From NCBI GenBank assembly GCA_023052935.1, contig CM041292.1, positions 96,463,237-96,527,236 of the forward strand: a stretch of DNA of 64,000 bases. Direction: 5' to 3'. Shown here one piece after another: positions 35,549-47,663 of this stretch. Within the stretch, counting starts at the first letter, position 1. The number at the start of each line of letters is the position of its first letter. Below the pieces are notes generated by a model, which saw nothing but the letters and a program-made list of their open reading frames with translations, was not told the origin of the DNA and did no database searches. This DNA comes from Piezodorus guildinii. Its lineage: Eukaryota > Arthropoda > Insecta > Hemiptera > Pentatomidae. Position numbers and translations under genes: made by a program.

Positions 35549-35965
35549 AACATACTTGAACGACTCCTACGCCCGGCCGGTGTGAATTGCTTTCACATGA
35601 TCTTTATGCCAAATGATTAATCATTCCACAAATTACCAGTGACACGCGCTTAGAGATCTACTTATCAAAAGCATTTTACGTCCATACTAAAACAGTTTCA
35701 ATTCATTTTCGCCAATGAAAGAGGTAATGGAGCCTGTGGGATCGGTCATTGGTCTGCCAGAGGGTAAACAATACAAACAAACAAAAGGACTACCACCTAA
35801 TTAATAGAAAACGTACGCTATGATGAAGAATTTGCATTTTGTACGCACAACTTCCGAACCACTGATCTAGTTAGTAACATTGTTATCCTAATCAGTAGCA
35901 TAATTAATCATTTTAAAATAATCAATATATTCATTAGCTTTCGAAATTCACTCTATATGTTACCA
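35549..35965. other. Intergenic DNA, nothing recognised
   Basis: Short GC-richer patch near 35570-35590 (CGCCCGGCCGGTGTG). No gene seen. Confidence 0.35.
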
Positions 35966-36195
35966 TAATAAATAAAAAAGCTGCAAATTATTACACAGTG
36001 GTTTATTATTTCCAAATAAATATATTAGGGCATAACTATTTATAGGCAATTAACTAATATGAAAAGCAATAAATAATTCAAAGGAAAAAGGCATATGACC
36101 ACTGCTAATTTCAAAATACTGTATCTCGGCTAGTTCTGAATCAATTTCAATGATTCTTTTTACATGTGTTATTTATTTATTTATCAATTAGGAAA
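35966..36195 (+). repeat. Repeat C, segment 1 of a split copy
   Basis: Matches 22630-22885 (GCTGCAAATTATTACA, AGCAATAAATAATTC, TTAGGAAAAACGGA). It breaks off where repeat B begins and resumes at 37136. Confidence 0.6.
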
Positions 36196-37135
36196 AACGG
36201 ATTTTTACTTTCACTCACCTATATCAAGTAATATATAATTTCAAAATGTATAGTAAGGGAAAGTGTTGCGATCGTGAAAATTTTCGAATTCCAGTTTTCA
36301 ACGGAAATACAAGTTTTAGAGTCCCATGAGTCCAAATGAACAAGTCCCGCGAAAAGGTCTGTGTGTGTGTGCGTGAAGTCCAGCGCGAAATGGGACGAAA
36401 AGTCCCATGAAACTGAAATTTCATATTTAAGACAACTATACGCCCGAGGTGTTACAGCAACTTTTTCATCAAAATCAACTTAGCAGAAGAAATACTTTTA
36501 ACTATGAATTTTACACGTATTTACAATTTTCTCTAAACGGCTTTAACGATTTTGATTAAAGTCGCTATATCGATGTAAAATTAGACGGACTTTAATAACA
36601 TGTAGGTTTCATTCTGATTGAAATAGTCTGACAGGGTTTTGATACCGATATTTCAAAATTTCTTCCTTTAAAGCACCTTTAATTTTGTAGATTTTATGAA
36701 ATTAACCATATCATCTGATTAGCATAGCTACTAAACAATTAAATGTATAAGTTGAACGAATTCGATATCCAACTAAAGAAGAAAAGAGAAAAAAAAAAAT
36801 TTTAAATGCAATTTTTTATTTTTTAACTCAAGAACAGTAATATACATGTATAATATACCGTCAGAATGGTAAAGATTTCACAAGAAATATTATTATGTAT
36901 ACTATTGTAAAAGTTAACGGAGAGCGGTGAAAAGCCGATAAAACAAACTGATTGTCATGAATAATAATATAATAGATTGTTTAATAAAACACATGTTTCT
37001 ATTAAATTCCAAGGTAAATAATTCTTCAGCAATTTATTTTCGTTTCTAAATTTGTTTAAAAATTCTTAAATTTATATTCTTAAATTCTTAAAACGGAGGT
37101 AAGTGAAAGTCGTGTGTTGCGCTCACCAGATTTTT
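36196..37135 (+). repeat. Repeat B, full-length copy inside repeat C
   Basis: Starts TTTTTACTTTCACTCACCTA and ends GGAGGTAAGTGAAAGTCGTG, TGTTGCGCTCACCAGATTTT. About 0.94 kb with the same internal landmarks as 34636-35548, including a short TG tract near 36358. Its borders within repeat C are T-rich, so the exact junctions are uncertain by several bases. Confidence 0.65.
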
Positions 37136-37361
37136 TAAGTTTATTATGCAGGTTCTACGTACCTTAAAACGTAAACCCTCAAATACTGAAGGGGGTAATT
37201 TTTTTTTGTCGATTACAAAGGTTTATTATTGAAAATAATAAACCAAAAGCATTTATACTAGACTTCGTTACTATTTCCTTTCGATTTTAATTCAAATAAT
37301 TAAAAACAAATTTTGATCCAATAAAATTTGTTTTCTCTATCATCAATAATAACCGAATTAT
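37136..37361 (+). repeat. Repeat C, segment 2 of a split copy
   Basis: Continues segment 1: GCAGGTTCTACGTACCTTAA, GTCGATTACAAAGGTTTATT, then ATCAATAATAACCGAATTAT. Its last six bases AATTAT (37356-37361) recur at 39158-39163, after the inserted LINE. Confidence 0.6.
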
Positions 37362-39157
37362 TGATTTATTTTTATATGCGAATTTCTTTTTTCGCACGAC
37401 CTCATCCAGATTACTTACACCCTACCCGTTAAATCCTTCATTCTTAAAGTGATTTCTTATCGTAATTTGAACCTACTCTCCTACGGATCCTTTCTTAATG
37501 ACTTGAAATCTTTCAATTGGGACATCATATATTCCTATAACTCCATAGATCCAATGGTTTCCGGCTTAACTCAAATCTAAAATTCTTATTAGACATACCC
37601 CTATGATAGCATGAACCTTGCGCCGCCTAACTGCGCCTTGGGTGACTCCCGAAATAAACGCAATGTTGAGAAGACGGGAAGCAGCATGCAAATTTCGTCG
37701 TACTCGCCTGCCTGCAGACTTTGTGCATTTTAAAGAACTTCGAGCCTGGATTTCATCAGGTCGCAGTTCGGCGAGCTAAATCTCTCCATACCGCCCTTTC
37801 CAATGACCCTAATTCCAAATCAAAATCGAAAATACTACGTAAATTATTTCTCTCAGAATGAAATAACCTCACCTCAATCCCGGTTACACCAGACGATCTC
37901 AATAATCATTTCACATCCTTTGCTCCTATCTCGTCATCCTTTACTGGTGTTGAACATCATAGCTTTAACCCAAATAGCTTTTTTTTTCTCTCACATCTCA
38001 AATGAGGAATTATTAACCACCATCCTAAAATCCCACACCAATGATTATGGATCTGATAACATCACTGTAAAATGAATAAAATCCTCACGAATCCTCTACA
38101 ATCCGGCTTCCGAACAGGGTATTCAACTCAATCCGCTCTCCTTAAAATAACTCAGGACCTCCAAACCACCATGGAACACCAACAACTAACAATCCTCATT
38201 CTTTTAGATTTTTCCAAAGCTTTTGACACTGTTGATCATAACATCCTCCTAACTAAACTAAGAAATCTCCCTTTATCCAAAAGTGCTCTGCGATGGTTCA
38301 AGTCCTTTCTTTCTGATAAGTCTCAATACGTAGTGGTTCCAGGCCAAACTCCTTCCATGACTCTACCTCTATCCTGTGGTGTCCCACAGGTCTCATCACT
38401 GTCTCCCACCCTGTTTGCTGTTTACATAAATGACCTTCCTATCCTCATTGATCACTCCCAGTATCATTTGTATGCCGACGATTTCCAAATTTACCTGTCC
38501 TTCCCACTCCCTGATCTATTACTAGCACCTGATAAGCTAAAAAATTATTTAAATAGAATAAGTCAGTTGGCCATAGATAACAAGCTAAAGCTGAACGCTA
38601 AGAAGACTGGAGCAATTGTTATAGGTTTAAGTCCGCCCGCTTCTTAAAACTTTCCCTCCCATTATTACACTTTTGCTACATAATGATCCAATAGAATTCC
38701 ATCATTCCATTAAAAACCTTGCAACCACTTTCGACTAAACCCTCTCTTGGAAAAACCACATTTCCGACATCTCCCGCCGCTCCTTCATTACTCTAAAGTG
38801 ATTAAACGGCATCCGTCACCTCTTTCCCCTAGAAACCCGTAGGGTACTGGTTACCTCCAGTTTCACTATTGCTGTTTTATGATTTTATATTTCATTTATT
38901 TTTTTAACTATCATCTATAATAGTTATATTTATATTTGTTTTTTTCTCTCTCACAATCATTAGTACGATAAGTCGATATATTATATCCATCACTTTAGTT
39001 TTCTATGTTATCTTTGTCTTTTGTATTTATTTTTTACTTGATCACTGTATTTTTTTCTCTTCTATTATTACTCTAAGGCACCTAAGACTTTATTTACTTT
39101 CATATGTATTATTATAAAGGGACTCGTCCCAGAATAAATAAAGAAATTATTATTATT
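37362..39157 (+). mobile_element. CR1/jockey-superclade LINE, 5'-truncated, with target-site duplication
   Basis: Inserted into repeat C, flanked by AATTAT (37356-37361 and 39158-39163). It begins in the endonuclease-RT linker (RNLNLLSYGSFLNDLKSFNW and APWVTPEINAMLRRREAACK in different frames), continues into RT, and ends in an AATAAATAAAGAAATT(ATT)n tail. Between about 38070 and 38090 a segment of the RT N-terminal region is missing. Confidence 0.8.
38072..38647 (+). pseudogene. LINE reverse transcriptase fragment
   Basis: Open for 191 codons, but bounded by lesions. RT motifs in order: NPLQSGFRTGYSTQSALLKI, LLDFSKAFDTVDHNILLTKL (first catalytic Asp), GVPQVSSLSPTLFAVYINDL (usually GVPQGS; Gly changed to Val) and YHLYADDFQIYL (catalytic DD). 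LKLNAKKTGAIVIG follows. The thumb and C-terminal domains are reduced to frameshifted scraps such as TLSWKNHISDIS-like sequence near 38740. Not functional. Confidence 0.8.
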
Positions 39158-39485
39158 AATTATCAGGGAATCACATCACTTATAAGTTGTGGCTTGACCA
39201 TATATGATTTTGTTTTCTCTTTGTTCATCGCGGTGTCTTGATCTTGAAAATCTTTTCGATTTTTCTCTTTCTTCAATAATAACCGAGTTTTGGTGGAATT
39301 ACATCTACTATAATTTGTGACTTGAGTATATAGATAATTTTGTTTTCTGTTTAACGCGCTTTACTGATTTTAAAACGCAATACATATTTTTCTATATCTT
39401 CAACAATAACTGAGTTATGGGCGTATTTATGGGTATAAGTTTAAAAGCTTTCTTTTCTTTTTTTTTATTATTCGCGTTGTTTTTC
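39158..39485 (+). repeat. Repeat C, segment 3 of a split copy
   Basis: Resumes repeat C at TATCAGGGAATCACATCACT and runs through TTGTTCATCGCGGTGTCTTG, TAACTGAGTTATGGGCG and GGTATAAGTTTAAAAG, matching 23128-23400. It ends where the RTE copy begins. Confidence 0.6.
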
Positions 39486-40576
39486 TTTATGATTCCATAC
39501 ACCGTCAGAAGCTGTATAACATCATGATTGAACAGGGAATACCTAGAAAGTTAGTAAACCTAGTAGAGATGTGTTTGTCGGAAACATTCCATAAAGTTAG
39601 AATCGGTCATAATTACTCCGAGAAATTTGAGGTGCGATTGGGTTTGAAACAGGGTGACTCCCTTTCACCTATGTTATTTAATGCGTTAGAATATGTCATA
39701 AAAAAGGTGATGTGTACCGAGAAAAGTTTAAATATGGGTGACAGGATTCCGGTTTTAGGGTATGCCGATGATTTGGTACTGCTAGGTGAAGACACGGAAA
39801 CCATACAACTAAATAAAAGTGTGTTAATAAAAACCGGTAAAGAAATAGGAATCGAATTAAATACCGATAAGACGAAATATGTGATTAGTAGCAGAAACGG
39901 TGGCGATTTTGGTGATATTAATATATCAGGGCATACTTTTGAACACGTAGAGAAATTCAAGTATTTAGGTTCAATGATGACAAGAAAAAATGATATCCAG
40001 GAAGAAATAAAGTCCCGGTTAAAGGTGGGAAATGCGTGTTATTATTCAGTTGCTAAGTTAGTTCGCGGCTTCTATCTAAAAACTTGAAGGTTAGAATTTA
40101 TAAAACTATTATTCTTCCGACGGTTCTTTACGGATGTGAAACGTGGCCTCTTACTTTGAAGGATGAACAACGGCTTAAGGTTTTCGAAAATAAAGTACTG
40201 CGTAAAATATTTGGTCCGAAGAGAGATGAGGCCATTGGGGAGTTTAGAATGTTGCAACAAGCGGAATTGCAGAACTTGTATCCTGTGAATATAATTAAGT
40301 TGATAGCATCGCGGAGACTCAAATGAGCGAGTAAAGTTGTTGAGCTCGGTACGGAACGGATTCCGAGAAAGTTGGTATTCGCGGATCTGACTGGTAGACG
40401 TCCGAAAGGTAGGCCGAAGGGCCTATGGAAGGATTGCATTAAGGCTGATCTCGGAGCTTGGGCTTGACCGGCGAACATTGGACGAGTCTGTGTAGACAGA
40501 ATTTGGTGGTATCGGTATCGAACCTTCGGGTTCGGTAAGCCTATTATATCAGTATTATTATTATTATTATTATTAT
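39486..40576 (+). mobile_element. RTE-type LINE, 5'-truncated second copy
   Basis: Starts inside the reverse transcriptase (YDSIHRQKLYNIMIEQGIP) and runs to the 3' end with a (TTA)n tail at about 40556-40576. Coding remnants 39524-40087 and 40084-40326 include GLKQGDSLSPMLFN, YADDLVLLGEDTE, YKTIILPTVLYGCETW and KVLRKIFGPKRDE. Frameshifts and a TGA lie near 40086, with a further stop at 40324. Closely related to the full-length minus-strand copy at 11722-14943. 5' truncation is normal for target-primed reverse transcription. Confidence 0.85.
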
Positions 40577-42087
40577 TTCCTTCTGAAATATTGTAGTTAC
40601 AAATGCAAGTATCACAAATATATTTATTTGTTTCATCATATCTTAATTTGATTGTGATGAATATATTAATTACTTTAGAATAAATCCTAACGAATTAATT
40701 TACTAATTATTTCTCTTTGGGTCGAAGTGTAGTGAAAAACTTGTGAAGATTCTTTATATGATTTACGCATCAAAGCTAAATATTTGCATTTCCCGCTCAA
40801 CTATACTGAGGGATGCATCAGCGAAAAATGAAAATCTCACCTTATCATTCAAATGTCAAAGGCTGGATCAGCAAAGAAATCTAGATGGCTTTCTTCCTTG
40901 ACTTTCTCATAGATATCTTTAAATAACATTTTCTACAAATAACGTATTTTATATTTGATATAAATATATTTATATCATAGAGTTTATATTGGTATTTAAA
41001 TACAATATAAGTCGTTCGTAATATAATGTATCTAGTGTACTGATAATTCAAAAACTTTGAAGATTTGTTCGGTTAATAAATGTCTCGGGATGAAATTAAT
41101 CGAAAATGAAGTATACTTTTCATATGAAAGGATGTTCAAAAATATGATAATTTCCTTACTTGTATCAGGACAATTTGATTTCATTTAGGTATTTAGTTCT
41201 TACCTTGCATGTACAACGTTTCTCTTCGATGTTGCAATGAACTCTGTTTTCATAGTACATTTCTAAGCACGAAAAGTTAGTATTTTTATATACAATCATT
41301 CAAGTAATAAAAAATTACAAAAATTCAACTTCCATGAAATTAATATTAGTATTGTATTTGACAATCGTTGAAAAAATGTATTCATTGTATTCATACGAAA
41401 AAACACTTAAACTATTATCGAGTGGCGAAAATGCTTAATTAAATATGTAATATGTAAGAAATATATCAAAAACTAGAAATATATATAGAGGTTATAACCC
41501 ATATAAACATACCTAACAGGTTTAGCGTTGAGTAACTAAGGTAGAGGCAAGGCTGCTGCTAGGTATAATGCGGTGGTACTGCACAACCACTGGCTACATA
41601 CTGGAACCAGGCCCCACCAGCTCCTCCCTCCAGCAGCTTCTTCTTCGCTCCAGTGCTCCTCGGTCTTTCTCCATTCTGCCGATGGAATACCTCAAGCTGT
41701 TAGCCAACCGTTCACGATCCTCTATGGTCTCTAATCCACTAAAGCGATGTCACCGAGAAGATGGCGTGTGATAGGCGGTTCGATGAAAGGACATGGAGGG
41801 AAATTTCTCCAAGGTTCTCAACAATACCGGATGTATTAGCCACGCGTGGTTATCAAGTACGGGGACAATACAGAGACAATAGCTTGCATAACTAGAGTTT
41901 ATTTAATAGCTTGCATCCTAACATGTCACCGTTAATTTGAGGCAAGGCATAACTTTTACTGTTAACATATCAGGTTGGCCATTTTTAAACTTCCTCATAC
42001 TGGAATACTACGTCAAAATATGTCTTGTTCAGAATATTTGAGTAGTTGTACATGATTTGTCGTATTAAAAACAATAATTGAGGTATA
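40577..42087. other. Intergenic DNA with one exon-like GC-rich patch
   Basis: AT-rich except for 41540-41900. On the minus strand about 41735-41600 is open between an acceptor-like CGCTTTAG and a donor-like GTATGTAG, and reads a charged peptide containing EDRERLANSLRYSIGRMEKD. It might be an exon of an unseen gene; there is no supporting homology that I recognise. Confidence 0.3.
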
Positions 42088-42190
42088 GTGGTATAGTGGC
42101 TAGTATAACAGCCTTATATGCATATGATCGAGTGTCTGCACCCGGCAGATGGTCCCATGATTTATTTAGGAGTGAAAATGGCTAAAAGGG
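42088..42190 (+). mobile_element. tRNA-derived SINE, family 1, 5' part only
   Basis: GTATAGTGGCTAGTATAACA, GCCTTATATGCATATGATCG, then degenerate B box and CAGATGGTCCCATGATTTAT. It breaks off into the LINE remnant. Confidence 0.65.
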
Positions 42191-42229
42191 AGACTACAAA
42201 AAAATTGAGTATATTAAAAGTTTTCGCAG

Positions 42230-43440
42230 GATGCTCATAAGGAGCCAACAGAACAAGCATGCTACAAGTTCATACCCACCCCTAAATCAAAATTAGACTG
42301 ACTGTTTTATCTATGCTCTCTACCCTAGGTTCAGTCCACCAAGCAGGTATTCGACTTGCATCAGGAGCAATCAGAACAAGTCCTGTAAGCTGTAAATGTG
42401 TTGAAGCCAGTTTAGCTTCACCAGCAATAAGGAAACATCAACTAGCATGCAGATACATCGCGAGGCTGAAATATAATGGTAACAATCCAGCATGGAAACC
42501 CATGTTTTAACAATGAATAACATCACTCATAGATAACGGAAGATTTTCAGCCCCATTTGAAATAAGAACAAGGCGGTTCATAGAAGAAATACAATAAAAT
42601 ACTTACTCATTTCAACAAGTGAATTTATCCATCTACCATGGGTCCTAAAATTACTGACAATAGACATAACTCTGCATAAATACAACAACAGAATACTTCT
42701 GACTTAAAATACTTTACCGAATACTAAAAAATTAAAGAAAAATACACCAACAGTTTCTGTATTTATGGCTCCAAATTGAACAATACAGTAGGATGTTCTC
42801 TTGCAACCGATTCCAATCGCCAATAACTATAAATTACCTAACATGGCAAGTAACTTTACTGCGGAAAGCTACACTATAAGAGCAGGGCTTTATTTAATCA
42901 TGCAGCGTGATGACAAATATTTTCATGGTTTCACTTTCTGCTATAATGGCATTAGGTGACATAGATTCAAAAAATTTAGCAATTTAAAAATGCCAAGCCT
43001 ATTCAACAATGATTAAAAAAAAAAAAAAAAAGATCACACATTGGCATCAAAGGAATCAAACCCTATCCGATCTTACTAATCTTCTAAAAATATCTAGCCA
43101 GGAAAATATGGGAGAAACTATAGGAAACAATCAAAAAGAAAACAAATTAAAAAAACAAACTAAAACATGGCAAAGCTCAACCGGAGGTTCGAGAAGATAA
43201 GAGGTGGCCATTATACAATTGAGAATAGGTATTTCGCCACACTCATGGTTACCAAATAAAAAGGGAAGCCCCTCCAAAAGGTTCTAACTGCATTGTGACT
43301 TTGTTTATCACACACATTTAAGTAGACTACCCCTAGTATGCCACCTACTTTCAAGATTTAGGTATAGACAGAAGACATTACACATTACTAGAAGAGGATT
43401 TCTCAACTCTTCATAAAATCAATCTCATCCTTAAAGCAAA
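42230..43440 (+). pseudogene. Jockey/I-type LINE remnant with RNase H region
   Basis: Frame at 42313 reads LGSVHQAGIRLASGAIRTSP and a CRYIARLKYN end, the segment between RT and RNase H in jockey/I-type ORF2. Near 42825, NYKLPNMASNFTAESYTIRA matches the RNase H block with its FTAE catalytic Glu. Near 43205-43250, VAIIQLRIGISPHSWL resembles the downstream RLRIGHTRxTH motif. Many stops and shifts and several missing pieces, including a poly-A run at 43014-43030. Old and inactive. Confidence 0.65.
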
Positions 43441-43474
43441 ACGGGTTATTTTATAAACTTTTAAGATAGAAAAA

Positions 43475-43510
<36 letters not shown>

Positions 43511-43934
43511 ATAAGCAAACTTCATAATTTATACAACAAATAACAATTTTTAAACAGGACAATAATGACCTTCGCTGTTGAGTGCCCATAAACTCCACAA
43601 CCTAATCCTCTACTTTTATAAGCAATGTATGCAAGTACTTAAGGGAAGATGAAGTGAATATAACCTACGATGTTTAATATACAAATATAATTAACACATT
43701 TTATTACACCAAATTCAAGAACCAAAGAAGAAGAGTAAAGGAGAAATGGTGTTAATTATAATATGAAAACAGTGCCAATGAGACTTAAAAAATAAATAAA
43801 TAATTTTTTTTTTTAAGTTTCATTGTAAAGATGATATTTTGATCCAAACATTTAGACCACCTTTAGACAAGCCTAAAATAGATAAGATTTAACAACAGAT
43901 CACACTCATCTTATATATTTTTCAATCTCGTTTA
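43441..43934. other. AT-rich DNA with a (TA)n tract
   Basis: An AT dinucleotide tract lies at 43480-43507. No gene seen. Confidence 0.4.
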
Positions 43935-44170
43935 TTCATTTAACTTCAATTTTTATTACTGTGATTAATGAGACGATGCTACAGTGGAAGTTTTAAATTT
44001 TGCCTTTCAAGGTTTAATTTTGATAGGGATCCTTAATGAGCTACCTTACATCGCACAGGCTCAGGACTACCTCTTTACATCCCCTCCAAAGGATAACATA
44101 ATTTTTATTGGCTTTTTTATCTCTTCATTTAACCCCTGGTCTATTTCAACACTATGCCCAGTGTAATAGC
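43935..44170 (-). mobile_element. tRNA-derived SINE, family 1 (diverged)
   Basis: Minus-strand copy: tail counterpart ATTCATTTAACTTC, GATTAATGAGACGATGCTAC, TTTTGCCTTTCAAGGTTTAA, GCACAGGCTCAGGACTACC, CCTCCAAAGG, and a degenerate head to about 44170. Confidence 0.65.
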
Positions 44171-44334
44171 CTACATGTTTTGTCTGAAAAAATGACTAGT
44201 AATGAAAACTTAACGTTTTGTTTTTTTAAAGTAATTTTTCCTTATTATCAGAAAATCTATATTCCTAGTTAAAATTGATAGGAAATAGCCAATCAAAATA
44301 ATTTTATGAAGTCATATTGCATTTTATATTAGGT

Positions 44335-45240
44335 ATGAAAAAATCGGATGCGGACAACACACGACTTTCACTTACCTCGACGGTAAAAATCAATTTAGAA
44401 ACTATTAGTATATACTTCAATTTATATTCAATAAAACATGTATAAATTTTTGTTTGAAACATATAATTTAGATTAAATTATATAGCTACATTAAATTGTT
44501 AATCAGTAATAAGTTTATTCCCTATTCATCTCTTCATATTACCTTTTACAACTTTGTGTATCATATAAAATTTTTTCGAAAATCTTTCTCTTTCCAATGG
44601 TATATTATACATCTATTACTATTCTTGTGTTCAAAAACACAAAAATTGCATAAAAAAATATGCAGTTTTCTCCTTTAGTTGTTTATCAAATTCGCTCAAC
44701 TTGCATATTTACCCGTTATTTATTAATGCTAATAAGATGATGTTCCAAATTTTTTGAAATATTCAAAATTAAAAGTACTTTAGAGGAACAAATTTTGAAA
44801 TATCGGCATTTAGGCCCTGTTAGACTATTTCAATATGTATGAAACCTACATGATTAAAGCCCATTATAATTCTTTCTACATTGATATAGCGAGTTTAATC
44901 AAAATCGTTAGAGCCATTTTTGAGAAAATTGTAAAAAGGTGCAAAATTCCTGGTATAAAGTGACTCTTCTGGTTAGCCGATTTTGATGAAAACGTTTTTG
45001 TAACATCTTGGGCGTATAGTTGTCTTCAATATGAAATCTTAGTTTCATAGGACTTGTCGTTTACAAGCGGGAGTTACCACACACACACACACACACACAC
45101 ACCTTTTTTCGGGACTTGGTCATTTGGACTCTGGAGACCCTAAAATGTGTATTTCCGTTGAAAACTGTAATTCGAAAATTTCCACGATCGCAATACTTTT
45201 CCTTACTATATATTTCATACATAGGTAAGTGAAAGTAAAA
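44335..45240 (-). repeat. Repeat B, full-length copy
   Basis: Reverse-strand copy from AAAAATCGGATGCGGACAAC (its 3' end) to AGGTAAGTGAAAGTAAAAAA (its 5' end). Same length class as 34636-35548 and contains a matching (AC)n tract at 45078-45101. Confirms the element borders seen in the plus-strand copies. Confidence 0.65.
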
Positions 45241-46777
45241 AACAATACTAACATACAATAAATAATTTAATTTTAATAATAATTTAAATTGTTCAACAAT
45301 TACATTGTTTGCAATAAGGCACAGAATGAGATTACAGCTCTTACTTAAAAAATAACAATTTATAATTTGGCCACATAACAGAATTAATTTCTAGGTTCAA
45401 TAAAATATATAAGTAAAGTATAAAATCAAATTTTATACCACAAACAAGAATGTAACAGTTCATACATAACATATAAGCAGAAGAAATTTAATAAAGAAGA
45501 TTCAAAGACCCAATATAAAATTTATCAACAAATAACACTTCATGTAACTAATCTTAGGCATTATTAAAACACGATTGATCATGATTCATTATTAAAAATA
45601 TATATTATTTGTTATTAAAATGATTATTTTTAGTTTTCAAATGTTTATGAAAACAAAATTTATTATCTTAGTAGGCATGTTTATTTTATTATTGCAAATT
45701 TATAACCTAAATGTACAAAATATTTATTTATTTGAAAACAATAACGAATGAAAAATATAATAAATAATTTTCATTAATGAACAATAACCGATTTGCATAT
45801 AATCCCTAAATAGCAGATAAGGTTATTTCTAAATATTTCAAAATAAAATTTTCCCTAGCTTATTAGTTACAGTACATAAGTATATATATAAAAAAAAAAA
45901 ATATGACATGAAAAACTAATTAAAACATCTCACTAAAATTAATTTATAATTATTACAAATATTCTCACAAAAAACAAAAACATTATATGCAGTTTCTTTT
46001 TAATATACTCTGCATTAATAAAACAATGTTTACAAAATTCCAACATATAAAATGTAAATAAGTACAAATATAGCCTCCAAAATGTAATTTAACAATTTTA
46101 TTTATTTTACTGTATTTAAGTACAGCTAAAGCATCTGGAATTATAAATTTTAATTAAAATGGTAAAAAGTATGTGCGTAAATCATATATATATACTTCTT
46201 TTTTTTTTTAACATTAATTTGAGTCTTACAGTCATGCCTAAAGGAACTTTTGATAAAATTCACAGGATTTAATAAAATAAAAAAAGTAAATTTAACATGA
46301 TATAATATCTCAAAGGAAGCCCAGATGATCTATCTCAACCAGAATGAGAAGATTAGAATGGTCCACATAGTAATAATATTAAGTACAAAAATAGCTAAGC
46401 ATAAACATTTTTCTCGTCTGAAGCGTATAGAAAAATGGAGGTGAGAAAAAAGTCAGTCAGTTCCAACTTCATAGTGGTCTATGAGCCTGGGTTTGGATTA
46501 TTCTCTGAAAAATTATTTTGTTGAAATTAATAAATAATAATTTTAATTTAATCCTTAGAATAATAAGAAAATGACTATTTGACTATCATGAACATGCAGA
46601 ATATTTATCAGGGGAAAAAAATATTGTGGAGGAAGAAAATATTAACAATACTGGATCCATGCAATATTTTATTACTATAGCCTATTAGGTAACATCCTTG
46701 TTTTACAAGTGACCTGAACATTTTACATAAATGTTTATTATTATGTATCTACCCCTGAAAGTAGGTAAAGCTGATAT
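45241..46777. other. AT-rich intergenic DNA, nothing recognised
   Basis: Extremely AT-rich with A and T runs. No open frame or repeat family match noticed. Confidence 0.4.
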
Positions 46778-46893
46778 GTTTTAGGGAGTGATGATGACCC
46801 TACCATACGAAATTTCATCGAGAAATGCAAGGATATTCTCCCAGGAGATTAGACCGCGTGGAGCATACAGGGCCTGTCGTGCCACCAGAAAAA
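46778..46893 (+). mobile_element. SINE family 2, 3' part
   Basis: AGTGATGATGACCCTACCAT, GAAATGCAAGGATATTCTCC, TAGACCGCGTGGAGCATAC and GGCCTGTCGTGCCACCAG, then an A run. The same module is at 60930-61033 and, inverted, at 49028-49172. Confidence 0.6.
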
Positions 46894-47663
46894 AAAAATG
46901 TGTGCTGAAGTATTTATTTATAAATGTAGGAGAAAAGAGAAAAGGATGGAACAAAGAAAGTGAAATTCCATCAGAAACAGTAATAAAATGGTAAGTAATA
47001 ATAACAAAAGAAAAAAAAACTATCAGATCCAGAAGCAAGAATTGTACCAGCTTGACAGAAATGTCATAAGACCCAAAGGTGCAGGACCTTTGTATGATTC
47101 AGAAAAACCATAAGACATTTGGGAAAATTAAAAAAAAGATACTGTTTCATCCACCAATCTGTCTCACTTTAGAGACTTCGAAAGGAAAGATGCACATTAA
47201 AAATTTTGCCGGATTGCAGGGTGTGATATAATAAATTTAAAGATTGATACATAAAATAAAATTAAACAAGCAGGAAATAGGGATACCCAAAATGACTAAA
47301 AGGTAAACAGATGAACATCAAAACAAATATTTGATCTATTTAAAAATAAAACGTGAGGTTACAAAGCAGAATGAAAATAAACTGTTTGTATAAGTTGATG
47401 CAAATCTATGTTATTTTATGGTGAAATAAATATAATGAGATATCTATGAAAATAGTATAATATAAATAAAAGTAGATATTAGTAGTAGGACAAAATAATT
47501 AAATGTCTACAGAAAAATGCAATTAAAATGTAATAAATCCATAATAACTAATTAAAGAAATATTAAAACTAACAAAATTATACAATTACTTCTGTGATGA
47601 GAAAAAACAAGAAAATAAGGTACTTAGAGTGCACTGTAATTGTGTAAGGTACGTGACGACTGA
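46894..47663. other. AT-rich DNA flanking the minisatellite
   Basis: No gene supported. Confidence 0.4.

Noticed and set aside
41568..41771. Plus-strand 67-codon ORF
   Set aside because: Low-complexity Ser/Leu/Arg peptide with no features; the minus-strand exon-like reading was reported instead, with low confidence.
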